Assembly: GCF_011801125.1 (NCBI RefSeq)
Contig: NZ_CP046171.1
Coordinates: 7,885,491-7,949,490, forward strand
Length of the DNA stretch: 64,000 nucleotides
Reading direction: 5' to 3'
From: Nocardia brasiliensis
GTDB lineage: Bacteria > Actinomycetota > Actinomycetes > Mycobacteriales > Mycobacteriaceae
Of this stretch, positions 1 to 9,146 are shown piece after piece (position 1 is the stretch's first letter; each line of letters begins with the position of its first letter). Under the pieces are notes generated by a model that saw only the letters and a program-made list of their open reading frames with translations, ran no database searches and had not been told where the DNA came from. A program made the translations under genes and the position numbers.

Positions 1-249
1 GTCGGCAACTACTTCAACGAGCAGGCCGACGCGCTTGCCGGAGAAGCGGCTCGGAAGGCGGCCGTCTCGGCGGCCGTTTCCGAGGCGAACACCGCGGAAA
101 TCCCCGCGGTGACTGTGGAAGAGGCGCCGGCGGTGCCGGAGGTGTTGCCGCACAAGCCCGAACGGCTACCCAAACCGGCTGCCGTCTCGGGACAGGCCGC
201 GGGGAAGGCGGCCGCGCCGTCGGCGCCACAGGCATTGACGCTGTTCTGA
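1..249 (+). CDS. C-terminal fragment of an unrecognised protein (5' end outside window)
   Basis: An open frame runs from the first base to a TGA at 247-249 and gives 82 residues. It begins VGNYFNEQADAL and continues as an Ala/Pro/Val-rich tail ending in ALTLF. No domain can be recognised in this tail, so I give no function. It converges with the Mce-associated gene on the other strand, and a strong hairpin lies between them. Codon use is normal for the window, with G or C at most third positions. Confidence 0.6.
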   Translation, partial: VGNYFNEQADALAGEAARKAAVSAAVSEANTAEIPAVTVEEAPAVPEVLPHKPERLPKPAAVSGQAAGKAAAPSAPQALTLF

Positions 250-273
250 TCGGAAGAACAGCCGCCCGAATGA

Positions 274-308
274 CCTCCGGCGGTGGTGGCTCGGCCCACC
301 GCCGGAGG
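274..308. terminator. Bidirectional hairpin between convergent genes
   Basis: A 13-bp perfect stem (CCTCCGGCGGTGG at 274-286 pairing with 296-308) encloses a 9-nt loop. It sits between the stop of the partial + gene and the stop of the minus-strand mce operon. There is no clear U tract, so this is a hairpin call only. Confidence 0.55.
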
Positions 309-333
309 CGCTCGGCGAACTAGGATCCCGGGC

Positions 334-1152
334 TCAGTTGCCCGGGGCCGGGGTGGGCTGCTCGTTCGGAGCGGGCTGGCCCTCCGGCGCGGCGGGCACG
401 TTCGGCGCGGGCGCACCGGGCAGGCCGGTGCCCGCCCCCTTCAGCATCGGCGAATCGAGCTTCTCGACCAGCCACTTGTCGCCGGACTTGGTCAGCTGCG
501 CGATCACCACGACGAACTGACGCTCCGGATTCGACTGGGTGAAGTTGGTCCGGTACTGCGTCAACGTGACGAGCACGTTCGCCGAGGTCTTGTCGCCGGA
601 CTGGTAGCCGCACTGCACGTCGTCGACCCAGGACTTCACCTTCGCCTGCACCATGGCGTCCTTGAGCGCCTTGGTCGCGTCGTCGAACTCCTTGAGGAAT
701 TCGCCGCTCGCGCCGGACTTCACCTTGGTGAAGTAGCCGTCGAGGTCCTTCGAGTAGTCATAGATCGAGACGTCCTTGCCGAACGAGCACGCGGTGTTGG
801 TGGCCTCGCGGATCGCGTCGAGTTTGTCGCCGCGATCCTTGCCCTGCAGGAAGAACACCACCACCGCGGTGATCGCCGCGACCGCGAGCACGCCCGCGAC
901 GAAGGCCGCGATCAACGGCGTCGAGCTGGACCGGTTCGAGCCGCTGGGCTGGGCCGCGGCCGTGCCGGGATCGGCCTTCGGTGTCGTGACCGGCTCGGTC
1001 TTGGCGACCTGCTCGGTCGGCTGCGCATCCTTCTTGGTCAGATCGGTCGCGGCGGCCGCGGTCTCGGACTTCGCTGCCGCACCGCCCTCATCCGTCGTGG
1101 CATCGGCCACGGTCTCGGCATCCTTGTTGGTGTCGGCATCGTCGGTGGACAT
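334..1152 (-). CDS. Mce-associated membrane protein (Mas-like)
   Basis: This 272-residue protein is the last gene of the mce operon. Residues 1-75 form a low-complexity acidic/Ala-rich cytoplasmic region (starting MSTDDADTNKD). One membrane segment follows at about 77-100 (LIAAFVAGVLAVAAITAVVV), then a roughly 120-residue extracytoplasmic domain and a Pro-rich tail (APNVPAAPEGQPAPNEQP). This is the usual build of the small Mce-associated proteins encoded after mceF, thought to stabilise or assist the Mce transporter. The ATG at 1152 was chosen because it starts the acidic region; the frame is open further upstream but without a better start. Gene spacing to mceF is about 130 bp, the widest in the operon. 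Confidence 0.75.
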   Translation of the reverse strand: MSTDDADTNKDAETVADATTDEGGAAAKSETAAAATDLTKKDAQPTEQVAKTEPVTTPKADPGTAAAQPSGSNRSSSTPLIAAFVAGVLAVAAITAVVVFFLQGKDRGDKLDAIREATNTACSFGKDVSIYDYSKDLDGYFTKVKSGASGEFLKEFDDATKALKDAMVQAKVKSWVDDVQCGYQSGDKTSANVLVTLTQYRTNFTQSNPERQFVVVIAQLTKSGDKWLVEKLDSPMLKGAGTGLPGAPAPNVPAAPEGQPAPNEQPTPAPGN

Positions 1153-1283
1153 CGATACAAACCTGCACTTTCCCGGCGCGCGGGCGCACCGATCGACTGA
1201 CGGGCCCGCATCTCGGGCGAACCGTACGCGTTCTACCGGCGAGTATGCCCGGACCCGCGCGGTATACGCGGGGCCGGGGCCAC

Positions 1284-2456
1284 TCACCGCACCGGGGGCA
1301 TGGTCCGTTCGTTCGGATCGACACCCGGCGGCATGTGCGCGCCGTTGTTCGGCACATCTGGACGCGGCGCGTTGGCGGCGCCGCGAATGTACATGCCAGG
1401 AGGCGGATTCTCGCAGTAGTTCCACTTCGGAATCGAGCCGTCCTGCACGGTCTCGTTACGGATCTGCGGGGTGTCGTAGGTGCAGAACGGGCGCGGCCAC
1501 AGATCCAGGATCGCGTGGAACTCACCGTCGTGCGCCGGCACACCGAGCGCCTCGGCACCCGCCGCGAGCGACGGGAACAGCGCACGCAGCGCGGGCAAGC
1601 GCAGCTGCGCGGCCTTGGTCATGGCCGAGAAATTGGCGGCCAAGCTGGTGATCGGGTCGCTGGTCTTGTCGAGCACCGCACCGAGACCGGCCAGCTGCCC
1701 CGGTGCCCGCTCCAGCACCCCCTGCAGCTCGGCGTTCGCATTGTTGAACTGCTCGAACAGCGTGCCGGAGTTGCGGGTCAGCGTCGCGAGATCGGGCTGG
1801 GCGTTGGAGGTGGTCTCGGCGATCGTGCGCAGGTTGGTGATCAGGTTGGTGGTCTGCGGCAGCAAGCTGTCGAAACCGGCCATGGCCAGGCTGATGCCAT
1901 TGACCATGCCGCGCAACTGATCCGGCCCGCCGCTCAGCGCGGTGTCGAGCTCGCTGAGGATCACACCGAACTTCTCCGGGTCGACCTGCGCGATCAGCGC
2001 GCTGGAGTTGTCCAGCACCGACCACACCGGGGTCGGCGTCTTGATCTTCGCCGCGTCGAACGCGATCACCGCGCCGTCACCGAGATACGGCCCCTGCTCG
2101 GTGCCAGGGCGGAAGTCGATGTACTGCTCGCCCGCGCCGGAGAGCGCCTGCACCGAGATGTCGGTGTCGACCGGGATCTTGAACTTGCTCTCGATCTGGG
2201 CCGCCGCGGCGATGGCCTGGCCGCGATCGGTCAGCTTGATCGAGGTCACCTTGCCGATGCGGTAGCCGCGCAACGTCACGTCGTTGCCCGGCTGCAGCCC
2301 GCCGGAACGATCCAGGTTCACAGTGACGGTGTAGCTGGAGCGCAGCGGATTGACCCGCATGACGCTCACCATCAGATAGGCGGCGCCGATGACGAACACC
2401 AGCACCAGGCCGAGCGAGGACAGCACCAGCTTGTGCTCTTTCAGCTTCGCGATCAC
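1284..2456 (-). CDS. MceF-type mammalian-cell-entry family protein
   Basis: This 390-residue protein is the sixth Mce subunit. One N-terminal membrane segment (LVLSSLGLVLVFVIGAAYLM) precedes the MlaD/Mce beta domain at about 38-115, which contains the LQPGNDVTLRGYRIGKV signature, and a long helical needle domain follows. Mce subunits form a hexameric periplasmic channel that carries lipids to YrbE permeases. The start is GTG at 2456, and its first bases overlap the mceE stop as GTGA, which suggests translational coupling. The C-terminus is Pro-rich (MPPGVDPNERTMPPVR). Which of the several mce operons of this lineage it belongs to cannot be told from the sequence. Confidence 0.88.
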   Translation of the reverse strand: MIAKLKEHKLVLSSLGLVLVFVIGAAYLMVSVMRVNPLRSSYTVTVNLDRSGGLQPGNDVTLRGYRIGKVTSIKLTDRGQAIAAAAQIESKFKIPVDTDISVQALSGAGEQYIDFRPGTEQGPYLGDGAVIAFDAAKIKTPTPVWSVLDNSSALIAQVDPEKFGVILSELDTALSGGPDQLRGMVNGISLAMAGFDSLLPQTTNLITNLRTIAETTSNAQPDLATLTRNSGTLFEQFNNANAELQGVLERAPGQLAGLGAVLDKTSDPITSLAANFSAMTKAAQLRLPALRALFPSLAAGAEALGVPAHDGEFHAILDLWPRPFCTYDTPQIRNETVQDGSIPKWNYCENPPPGMYIRGAANAPRPDVPNNGAHMPPGVDPNERTMPPVR

Positions 2457-3556
2457 CGGTGACCCCCCTGCACTCGGGACTGCACGATCTGCAGCACCTG
2501 GATCAGGCTGCCCGCGAAGTCCTGGAAGTCCTGCAGGTCTTGCAGCCTGCCGTGCTCCGGGTCGGTCAGCGCGCTGAGGTCGAGGTTGGTCGCGGTCGCG
2601 TAGACCGCGAAGCTCTTGCCCTTGAAGGTCGCGTCGAGCTTGGGGCGCAACGTATGTGCCCGGTCGAGCAGGATCTCGAGGTTGTCGCCGGTGGCCGAGA
2701 GCGCGTCCATCAACTGCCGGGTGTTGTCCAGCAGGCTGGCGAGCTGCTCGCCGGAGCTGTCGGCGTAGTCGCCGAGCGCGGCGCTGGTGGTCGAGACCTT
2801 GGTCAGCAGATCACCGATGGCGCGGTTGTTCTCCGCGATCGCGCCGATCATTTGCGGCAAGGTGTCGGCCACCTGGCCGAGCTCGTTGCGCCGGGTCTCG
2901 ATGGTGTTGGCCAGCGCGCTGAATTCGTTCAGCACCCCGTCGACCTTGGCGCTGTTGTCGTTCAAACTGCCGACCACGCCGGTCATTTCGGTGATCAGGT
3001 GCGACAGCTGGCCGCCGCGGCCGCCGACGATGGAGTCCAGCTCCGAGGTCAGCCTGCTCAGGCTGGCGACGCCGCCGCCGTTGAACAGCATGGAGATCGA
3101 GATCAGCAGCTGCTCGACCGTCGCGCCCGCCGAGGTCTTGTCCAGGCCGAGGGTGGCGCCGTCGCGTAGCAGGGCCGCGCCCGGTTCGGTCTTCGGCTTG
3201 GACACCGCGATGAACACGTCACCGAGCGGGGTCGCCTGGCGCAACTCGGCCGTGCTGCCCTCCGGCAGCTCGATGTCCTTGTTGATCTGCAGATCGACGA
3301 CCGCCTGGAAGTTCTTGGTCGTGATCTTGGAGACCACGCCGACATCCGAGCCGCCGATCTTCACCTTCGCCTGGTCGGGCAGGTTCAGCGCGTTCTCGAA
3401 TACCGCGTGCACGGTATAGGTTTCGTTGCCGACGCCCGGTTTGGGCAGCGGCAGCTTCTCCACCGTGAGACCACACCCTGAGGTGACCGACACGGCGGCC
3501 ACCGCCGCCACCGCCATCAGCGCCCGTCGTGCCTTGATCGTCATTCGATACGTCAT
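2453..3556 (-). CDS. MceE-type protein, probable lipoprotein
   Basis: This 367-residue fifth Mce subunit corresponds to the LprK position. An N-terminal signal segment (ALMAVAAVAAVSVTSGCG) ends in a cysteine that could be lipidated, although TSGC is a weak lipobox. The Mce domain follows (NLPDQAKVKIGGSDVGVV), then helical repeats. The first ATG at 3556 overlaps the mceD stop as ATGA; a second in-frame ATG (MTIKARR) lies at 3544 and would give a more conventional signal peptide. It is predicted to be anchored at the outer face of the inner membrane as part of the lipid-import channel. Confidence 0.85.
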   Translation of the reverse strand: MTYRMTIKARRALMAVAAVAAVSVTSGCGLTVEKLPLPKPGVGNETYTVHAVFENALNLPDQAKVKIGGSDVGVVSKITTKNFQAVVDLQINKDIELPEGSTAELRQATPLGDVFIAVSKPKTEPGAALLRDGATLGLDKTSAGATVEQLLISISMLFNGGGVASLSRLTSELDSIVGGRGGQLSHLITEMTGVVGSLNDNSAKVDGVLNEFSALANTIETRRNELGQVADTLPQMIGAIAENNRAIGDLLTKVSTTSAALGDYADSSGEQLASLLDNTRQLMDALSATGDNLEILLDRAHTLRPKLDATFKGKSFAVYATATNLDLSALTDPEHGRLQDLQDFQDFAGSLIQVLQIVQSRVQGGHR

Positions 3557-4662
3557 TTCGTCAGTCCGAGCAGCGCTGCCGTGAGGCCGTAATCCGGCCC
3601 GAAGTCCTGGCCGTAACCGGTACGGCACCCCTGCGCCTTCATCTGCACGCGTTCGCAGAACAGGCTCAGGATGTCGCCGGTCAATGCCGTGCCGATGATC
3701 GCGTGCAGCCGGACGTAGCCGTGCTCGCGATTCATGATGCGGTCCACGTTCTGGAAGGCCAGCGGTGCCACATCGACGACCTCGGTGATGCCGTAGGCGT
3801 TGTCGCGCAGCTGCTGGGTGACGTTGGTCAGCCCGGCCATCGAGCCCGCCAGCTGGTCCTGGTACTGGACCAGGGTCGTGCTGGTGTTGGCCAGGAAGTC
3901 GTTGATCTGGTCCAACGTCGCCTGCAGACCGGGGGACTGCTCCGCGAGCAGCCCGGTGAGCTGGGTCATCCGGTTGCTGAAGTCGCGCACCGACTGATCG
4001 TTGTCGGCCAGCATCGTGGTCAGCTCGTTCAGCTTCACGATGATGTTGGACACCGCGTCCTTGTTGTCGACGCCGACCTTCAACGCGCCGGACAACGCGT
4101 TGAGCGTGTCCCGCATCTTCTCGCCGTTGCCGTTCACCATCGGGTACAGCACCCGGCCCGAAAGCGGGCCGATGCCCTCGCTGCCGGGCTCCGGCTTGAG
4201 CGCGGCGGCGAACTGATCAATGGTCTTGATCATCGTGTCCAGCTCGACCGGCGTCTTGGTCTTGGCCAGCGGCAGATGCGCGCCGTCGGCCAGCGTCTCG
4301 CCCTTGGTGTAGACCGGCGTGAGCTCGACGTGCCGGTCGGTCACGATGGACGGCGAAATGATCGCCGCCATCGCGTCTTTCGGGATCTTCACGTCGTTGT
4401 CGATCGACATGTGCACCTCGACGAGGGTGCCCTTCGGCACGATCTTGTCGACCTTGCCGACGTCGAGGCCGAGCACGGTGATCGGGTTGCCCTCGTAGAT
4501 GCCCGCGATGTTCTCGAAGTCGGCGGTGATCCGAATCGTCTGGCCCAGTGCGTCGTTCACCGAGGTCGGCACCAGCGAGCAGCTTCCCACGGTCAGCGCG
4601 GCCGCGCTGACCAGCACCAGCTTGGCGAGGGAACGGAGTTTGACGGTCTCGGCGAAGCTCAT
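3553..4662 (-). CDS. MceD-type mammalian-cell-entry family protein
   Basis: This 369-residue fourth Mce subunit has an N-terminal hydrophobic segment (LAKLVLVSAAALTVGSCS) ending at a cysteine, so lipidation is possible here as well. The Mce domain carries the YEGNPITVLGLDVGKVDKI signature at about 60-80. The helical part and a conserved C-terminal region with cysteines (SLFCERVQMKAQGCRTG) follow. The start ATG at 4662 overlaps the mceC stop (ATGA). It is encoded in the middle of the operon and is expected to be one of six different subunits of one channel. Confidence 0.87.
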   Translation of the reverse strand: MSFAETVKLRSLAKLVLVSAAALTVGSCSLVPTSVNDALGQTIRITADFENIAGIYEGNPITVLGLDVGKVDKIVPKGTLVEVHMSIDNDVKIPKDAMAAIISPSIVTDRHVELTPVYTKGETLADGAHLPLAKTKTPVELDTMIKTIDQFAAALKPEPGSEGIGPLSGRVLYPMVNGNGEKMRDTLNALSGALKVGVDNKDAVSNIIVKLNELTTMLADNDQSVRDFSNRMTQLTGLLAEQSPGLQATLDQINDFLANTSTTLVQYQDQLAGSMAGLTNVTQQLRDNAYGITEVVDVAPLAFQNVDRIMNREHGYVRLHAIIGTALTGDILSLFCERVQMKAQGCRTGYGQDFGPDYGLTAALLGLTK

Positions 4663-5660
4663 CCCTGGCACCCCTCGATCGCATTGGCGAAGCACAACCA
4701 GTTGTCCGGGAACAGCCACGGGAGACCGACGTCGCCGTACGGTCCGCTGCCGCCCCAGGAGTTCGCCAGATAGCGCACCGTCGGCGGCATCAGCGAGAGC
4801 AACCGGTCCAGATTGTCCTTGTTCTTCTGTAGGCCCTCGGCCATGGTGTTCAACTGCTGGATGGTCGGGCCGAGCTGGTTGTCGTTCTCCGCGCCGATCG
4901 CCTGCAGCTGCTTGGTGAGCTGGGCGACGTTGTCGAGCAGCTGCCGCAGCAGCCCCTGCCGCTCCATCACCCGGTTCGCGATGGCCTCGCCCTGGGTGAT
5001 CACCAGCAGCACGCTGTTGCGGTTGTCGCCGAGGATCTGGGTGACCCGGTTCAGGTCCTTGAGCAGGCTGTCGACCTCGTCGCGGCGGGTGTCCATCACC
5101 TTGGCCAGCGCGCCGACGCTGTCGAGCGCCTGCGCCATCAGCTGCGGAGAATCGCCCATCTGCTGATTGATCAGGTTCAGCGACTCGGACAGCTTCTTGG
5201 TGTCGAGCGCCTCGAACTTGGGCGTGCCGACCTGCACCACATCGGCCAGGTTGTACGGAACGGCGGTGTTGGACACCGGGATTCGCCCACCCTTGAGCCC
5301 GGTGCCGTCACCGGGCTCGAGATCGACGTACCTGGCGCCGAGCAGCGTGGCCATCTTGATCGACGCGCGTGCGTCCGGGCCGAGCTTGACGTCGTTGTCG
5401 ACGCTCAGCGTCAGCAGCACGTGGTCGCCCTCGAGCTTCGCGCCGTCCACCCGGCCGCTCGTCACGCCCGCGATGGCCACCCGGTCACCGACCTTGATGC
5501 CCGCGGCCTGCACGAACTCCGCCTTGATCGACTGCTCGCCGACGCCGAGCAGCTTGATCGCGCTGGAGGCGAGCAGCAGCGCGACGATCAGCGCGCCGCC
5601 GATGATGCCGAGCCAGAAGTGGCGATTGTTGTCGAACCTGGTCTTGAGCTTGGTCATCAT
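4659..5660 (-). CDS. MceC-type mammalian-cell-entry family protein
   Basis: This 333-residue third Mce subunit begins MMTKLKTRFDNN and has one membrane segment (LGIIGGALIVALLLASSAI). The Mce domain contains AGIKVGDRVAIAGVTSGRVDG at about 45-65, and coiled or helical needle sequence follows. The ATG at 5660 overlaps the mceB stop as ATGA; a second ATG follows immediately. The C-terminus has a conserved Cys-containing end (NWLCFANAIEGCQG). All features agree with a mid-operon Mce subunit of ordinary length. Confidence 0.88.
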   Translation of the reverse strand: MMTKLKTRFDNNRHFWLGIIGGALIVALLLASSAIKLLGVGEQSIKAEFVQAAGIKVGDRVAIAGVTSGRVDGAKLEGDHVLLTLSVDNDVKLGPDARASIKMATLLGARYVDLEPGDGTGLKGGRIPVSNTAVPYNLADVVQVGTPKFEALDTKKLSESLNLINQQMGDSPQLMAQALDSVGALAKVMDTRRDEVDSLLKDLNRVTQILGDNRNSVLLVITQGEAIANRVMERQGLLRQLLDNVAQLTKQLQAIGAENDNQLGPTIQQLNTMAEGLQKNKDNLDRLLSLMPPTVRYLANSWGGSGPYGDVGLPWLFPDNWLCFANAIEGCQG

Positions 5661-6700
5661 GGGCGGCACACCGCCGAGTGCGAAGTGCCACCGATCTGGG
5701 AGAACAGTCCGCGCGGGAACAGCACTCCGTACAGCGAAACGTCCAAGCCGCACAGGTAGGCGTTGGCGTAGCCGCCCTCGGAGGTGTGCTTGCCACCGAT
5801 CGAGACGATGTTGGGCAGATCGATCGCCATCTGGTCGAGCTTGGCGCCGTTGGCCAGCAGCAGCGTCAGTGCCGCGCTGGTGGAGTTCTGGGCGGTCTGC
5901 AGCTTCGGCTGGATGTTGCCGACCATGTCCACCAGCGAGCTGGTGGCATTGGCGATCTGCACCGTCGAGGACTGCAACGACTGCCCCTGCTCGTACAAAC
6001 CACCGATCAAGGCCCGGGTCTGGGTCACCAGGGTCTCCAATTCATCACCTCGCTTGGCCAACCCCGCCATCACACCGGAAAGGTTGACGATCACATCGGA
6101 CAGGATCGCGTCCCGCCGCTGGAAATCGGTGGCCAGCTGCGCGGCCTGAACAATGAACGCGCTCAACGAGACTCCGTCACCCTGCAAAGCCTGGATGAAG
6201 GTCTCCGACAACCGGTTCACCTGCTCGGGCTGCAACGCCTGGAACAGCGGCTGAAAACCGTTGAGCAGCCCCGACACATCGAACGACGGCTCGGTGCGCT
6301 CGAGCGGGATCGAACCGTTGTTCTTCAGCTGCGCCGGATTCGGCTCCTTGCCCGGTGCCAGCGCCACGTACCGCTGACCGATCAGGTTCTGGTAGCGCAC
6401 AAGGGCTTTGGTGTCGTCGAACAGCGTCTGATCCCGCTGCACGACGAAGGTCACCTTCGCCACCTGCTTCTTGGACTTCGGATCGCGATTCAGCTCGATC
6501 TTCTCGACCTTGCCCACCCGCACACCGGCCATCCGGACATCGTCACCGGTGTGCAAGCCGAGCACATCGGAGAACGTCGCGGAGTAGGTGTTGGTGTCAC
6601 CCTGGACAATTCGCGCCAGCGTGTTCCAGACGACGACCGTCACCAGGATGGAGACGATCGCGAAGATGCCGAACCCGATCAGCGGCTTCTTGATGCTCAT
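5657..6700 (-). CDS. MceB-type mammalian-cell-entry family protein
   Basis: This 347-residue second Mce subunit has an N-terminal membrane segment (LIGFGIFAIVSILVTVVVW). The Mce domain has GLHTGDDVRMAGVRVGKVEKI at about 48-68, followed by a helical region rich in Gln and Leu. The start ATG at 6700 is separated from mceA by about 80 bp, the only clear gap among the six subunit genes. It is expected in the inner membrane with a periplasmic body. Confidence 0.88.
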   Translation of the reverse strand: MSIKKPLIGFGIFAIVSILVTVVVWNTLARIVQGDTNTYSATFSDVLGLHTGDDVRMAGVRVGKVEKIELNRDPKSKKQVAKVTFVVQRDQTLFDDTKALVRYQNLIGQRYVALAPGKEPNPAQLKNNGSIPLERTEPSFDVSGLLNGFQPLFQALQPEQVNRLSETFIQALQGDGVSLSAFIVQAAQLATDFQRRDAILSDVIVNLSGVMAGLAKRGDELETLVTQTRALIGGLYEQGQSLQSSTVQIANATSSLVDMVGNIQPKLQTAQNSTSAALTLLLANGAKLDQMAIDLPNIVSIGGKHTSEGGYANAYLCGLDVSLYGVLFPRGLFSQIGGTSHSAVCRP

Positions 6701-6779
6701 GACGGCACCTCGCTGGATGGCGCCTCGCTGGCGCTCGGCCCCGTCATGCGCACGGCGCGCGGTGACATGATTCGCTCAC

Positions 6780-8276
6780 TCATTTGCTCGCCTCACTCTG
6801 GGCCACGTGCATGGTCCCGCCCTTCAGGATCGAGCTCAACAGCAGATATTCGGCGGTGGTCGGCTGGCGGCCGAGCAGCGTGGTGATCGCCGCGTCGCCT
6901 CGGTAGGAGATCTCACCGGCCTTCGGCGTGCCCTCGGTCGCGGCGGCGGGCGCCACCGGCCCCGGTGCCTCGGGTGCGGGCGCGGGCTGCGGGCCGAGCA
7001 GGTTCGGCAGCATCGGGAACAGGCCCTCCAGCGGCGTCCCCGCGAACGGCCGCGGCTCACCGGCCACCGGGCCGGGCACGGTCGCCGGGTTGGGCATGGT
7101 GACGCCGGGAATCAGCGGCAGGCCCGGCATCGGCACCACCGGCGGGAGGCCTGCGGCCGACTCGAGCGCCCGCGGCTTCAGGTTGTCCGGCAGCGGCGGC
7201 AGCTCGTTCACCGCGGGGGCGGTGGCACAGCTCGGCCCGGCCATGTCGCCGTAGCGGGGGCAGTCGGCCACGGTGTACGGCTTGTACGGGGTGAGCGTGA
7301 TGCCCGCGTTCCAGCGCTGCTGCTGTTGCGGGCCCCAGGTGAAGGTGGTGTCCATTTTGCGGACCATCTCACTGAGATTCAGGATCGTATTGGTGATCGC
7401 GGCCGGATCGGCGGCCACCGCGCCGAACATGTCGCTCGTGCCCACGGTCACCTGCTTGCCCACGTCGCCGTTGCGCGCGAACAGATCGTTCACGGTGTCG
7501 ACCGTGTTGCTGGTGCCGGTGATCAACGCGACGAGATCGGTGCGCCGATCGGCGATGGTCCGCGCGGTGTCCACGGAAGTGCCGAGCACATCGAGCAATT
7601 CGGGCGCCGACTGGTTCAGCGCGTGCATCGACGCGGACAGATCACCGAGCATCACGCCGAGATCGGGGATGGAGTCGTCCACCGACTGCAGCCAGCGATC
7701 GAACCGCTCGACGGTGGAGCCGGGCATCCGGCCGCTGCCGTCGAGCGCCTGCGACAGCGTGCCGAGCACCCGCCCGAACTGCATCGGGTCGATCCGGTCC
7801 AGGATGTTGCGCACCGTGGTCAGGGTGTCCTGCAGCGCCAGCGTGCCCGCGCTGCGGTCCTCCTCGATGACCGAGCCCTCGTGCAGGTACTGATCGGCGG
7901 GCCCGTTGAAGACCAGCTCGACCGAGGTGACCGCGAACAGGTTGCTCGGCACCACCCGCGCGGTGACGTTCGACGGAACGCCCTTCGCGAACTCGGGCTT
8001 CATCTCGATCTGCACCTTCTGCAGCTCGCCCTTGGCCGCGACCTCCACGTCGGCGACCTCGCCGACGAGCACGCCGCGGAACTTGACGTCGGCCTTCTCC
8101 GGCAGCCCGTCCCCCGTGGTGGTCAGGTTCGCGACGACGTTCACCTTGTCGACGAAGTAGCCGGTGTAGCGGCCCATCAGAAAGGCGAGCACGACGGCGA
8201 AGACGACCAGCCCGCCGACACCCGCGAGGAGCAGCTGGCGCATGGTGGGACCACGCCCACTCGGATCAATGATCAT
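6780..8276 (-). CDS. MceA-type mammalian-cell-entry family protein with Pro-rich tail
   Basis: This 498-residue first Mce subunit has a membrane segment at about 14-30 (LLLAGVGGLVVFAVVLAFL) and an Mce domain with LPEKADVKFRGVLVGEV. A helical section follows, then a Pro/Ala-rich tail of about 130 residues from residue 350. Such tails are common in MceA proteins. The ATG at 8276 has a good ribosome binding site (AGGACGAG) just upstream; a later ATG at 8243 (MRQLLLAG) is less well supported. It lies 6 bp after the second yrbE gene. Confidence 0.88.
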   Translation of the reverse strand: MIIDPSGRGPTMRQLLLAGVGGLVVFAVVLAFLMGRYTGYFVDKVNVVANLTTTGDGLPEKADVKFRGVLVGEVADVEVAAKGELQKVQIEMKPEFAKGVPSNVTARVVPSNLFAVTSVELVFNGPADQYLHEGSVIEEDRSAGTLALQDTLTTVRNILDRIDPMQFGRVLGTLSQALDGSGRMPGSTVERFDRWLQSVDDSIPDLGVMLGDLSASMHALNQSAPELLDVLGTSVDTARTIADRRTDLVALITGTSNTVDTVNDLFARNGDVGKQVTVGTSDMFGAVAADPAAITNTILNLSEMVRKMDTTFTWGPQQQQRWNAGITLTPYKPYTVADCPRYGDMAGPSCATAPAVNELPPLPDNLKPRALESAAGLPPVVPMPGLPLIPGVTMPNPATVPGPVAGEPRPFAGTPLEGLFPMLPNLLGPQPAPAPEAPGPVAPAAATEGTPKAGEISYRGDAAITTLLGRQPTTAEYLLLSSILKGGTMHVAQSEASK

Positions 8277-8282
8277 CTCGTC

Positions 8283-9146
8283 CTACCCTGAGATCCGGAT
8301 TCCGGCGGTGACGCCCCAGATCGCCAATGTCATGAACAGATTCGCGAAGACGACCGCGATGATGCACACCTTGATCGCCCGGCCGGCCGCGACGCCGACG
8401 CCCTCCGGCCCGCCGGAGGCGAAGAAGCCGTAGTAGCACTGGATGAAGGTGGTGATCGCGACGAACAGGATCGCCTTGACCAGCGAGTAGACCACATCGC
8501 CCGGTACCAGGAATTGATAGAAGTAGTGCTGGTAGGTGCCGCTCGCGGTGCCGCCGATCAGTTGCACGGTCAGCGAGCAGGAGATGTAGGCCATCGCCAG
8601 GCCGAGGCAGTACAGCGGGATGATGGCGACCATCGCCGCGAACATCCTGGTGCTGATCAGGTAGGGCAGCGGACGGATCGCGATGGACTCCAGCGCGTCG
8701 ATCTCCTCCGAGATCCGCATGGCGCCCAGTTGCGCGGTGAACCGGCAGCCCGCCTGCGCGGCGAAGGCGATCGTGGCGAGCAGCGGGCCGATCTCGCGGG
8801 TGGTGGCGAAGGCGGAGATCGCGCCGGTGATCGGGCTCAGGCCGAGCAGGTTCAGCGAGTTGTAGCCCTGGATGCCGACGGTCATCCCGCCGAAGGCGCT
8901 GAGGATGACCACGACCCCGATGGTGCCGCCGCCGACGACCAGGTTCCCGTTGCCCCAGGTGACATCGGAGAGCAGCCGCCACACTTCCTTCGGATAGTGC
9001 TTGAGCGCCAACGGAATCGAGCCGATCGAGCGCAACAGGAAGAACACCTGATGGCCCAGTCGGGCGAGCAGATTCGCCGGCGCCTGCGCGCCCTTGCGAA
9101 GCTGTTGGAACGGCCGCAGCAGCGGGGGAACGTATGTCGACGACAC
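8283..9146 (-). CDS. YrbE/MlaE-type ABC permease, second copy (YrbEB)
   Basis: This 287-residue protein is the second permease of the mce transporter. The MlaE family core is visible: GCRFTAQLGAMRISEEIDALESI at about 145-167 is the characteristic conserved cytoplasmic loop, with about five to six membrane segments around it. It begins at GTG 9146, directly abutting the stop of the first permease gene, so the two are surely co-translated. With its partner it forms the membrane part that hands lipids from the Mce channel to the cytoplasm, powered by an MceG-type ATPase encoded elsewhere. Confidence 0.92.
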   Translation of the reverse strand: MSSTYVPPLLRPFQQLRKGAQAPANLLARLGHQVFFLLRSIGSIPLALKHYPKEVWRLLSDVTWGNGNLVVGGGTIGVVVILSAFGGMTVGIQGYNSLNLLGLSPITGAISAFATTREIGPLLATIAFAAQAGCRFTAQLGAMRISEEIDALESIAIRPLPYLISTRMFAAMVAIIPLYCLGLAMAYISCSLTVQLIGGTASGTYQHYFYQFLVPGDVVYSLVKAILFVAITTFIQCYYGFFASGGPEGVGVAAGRAIKVCIIAVVFANLFMTLAIWGVTAGIRISG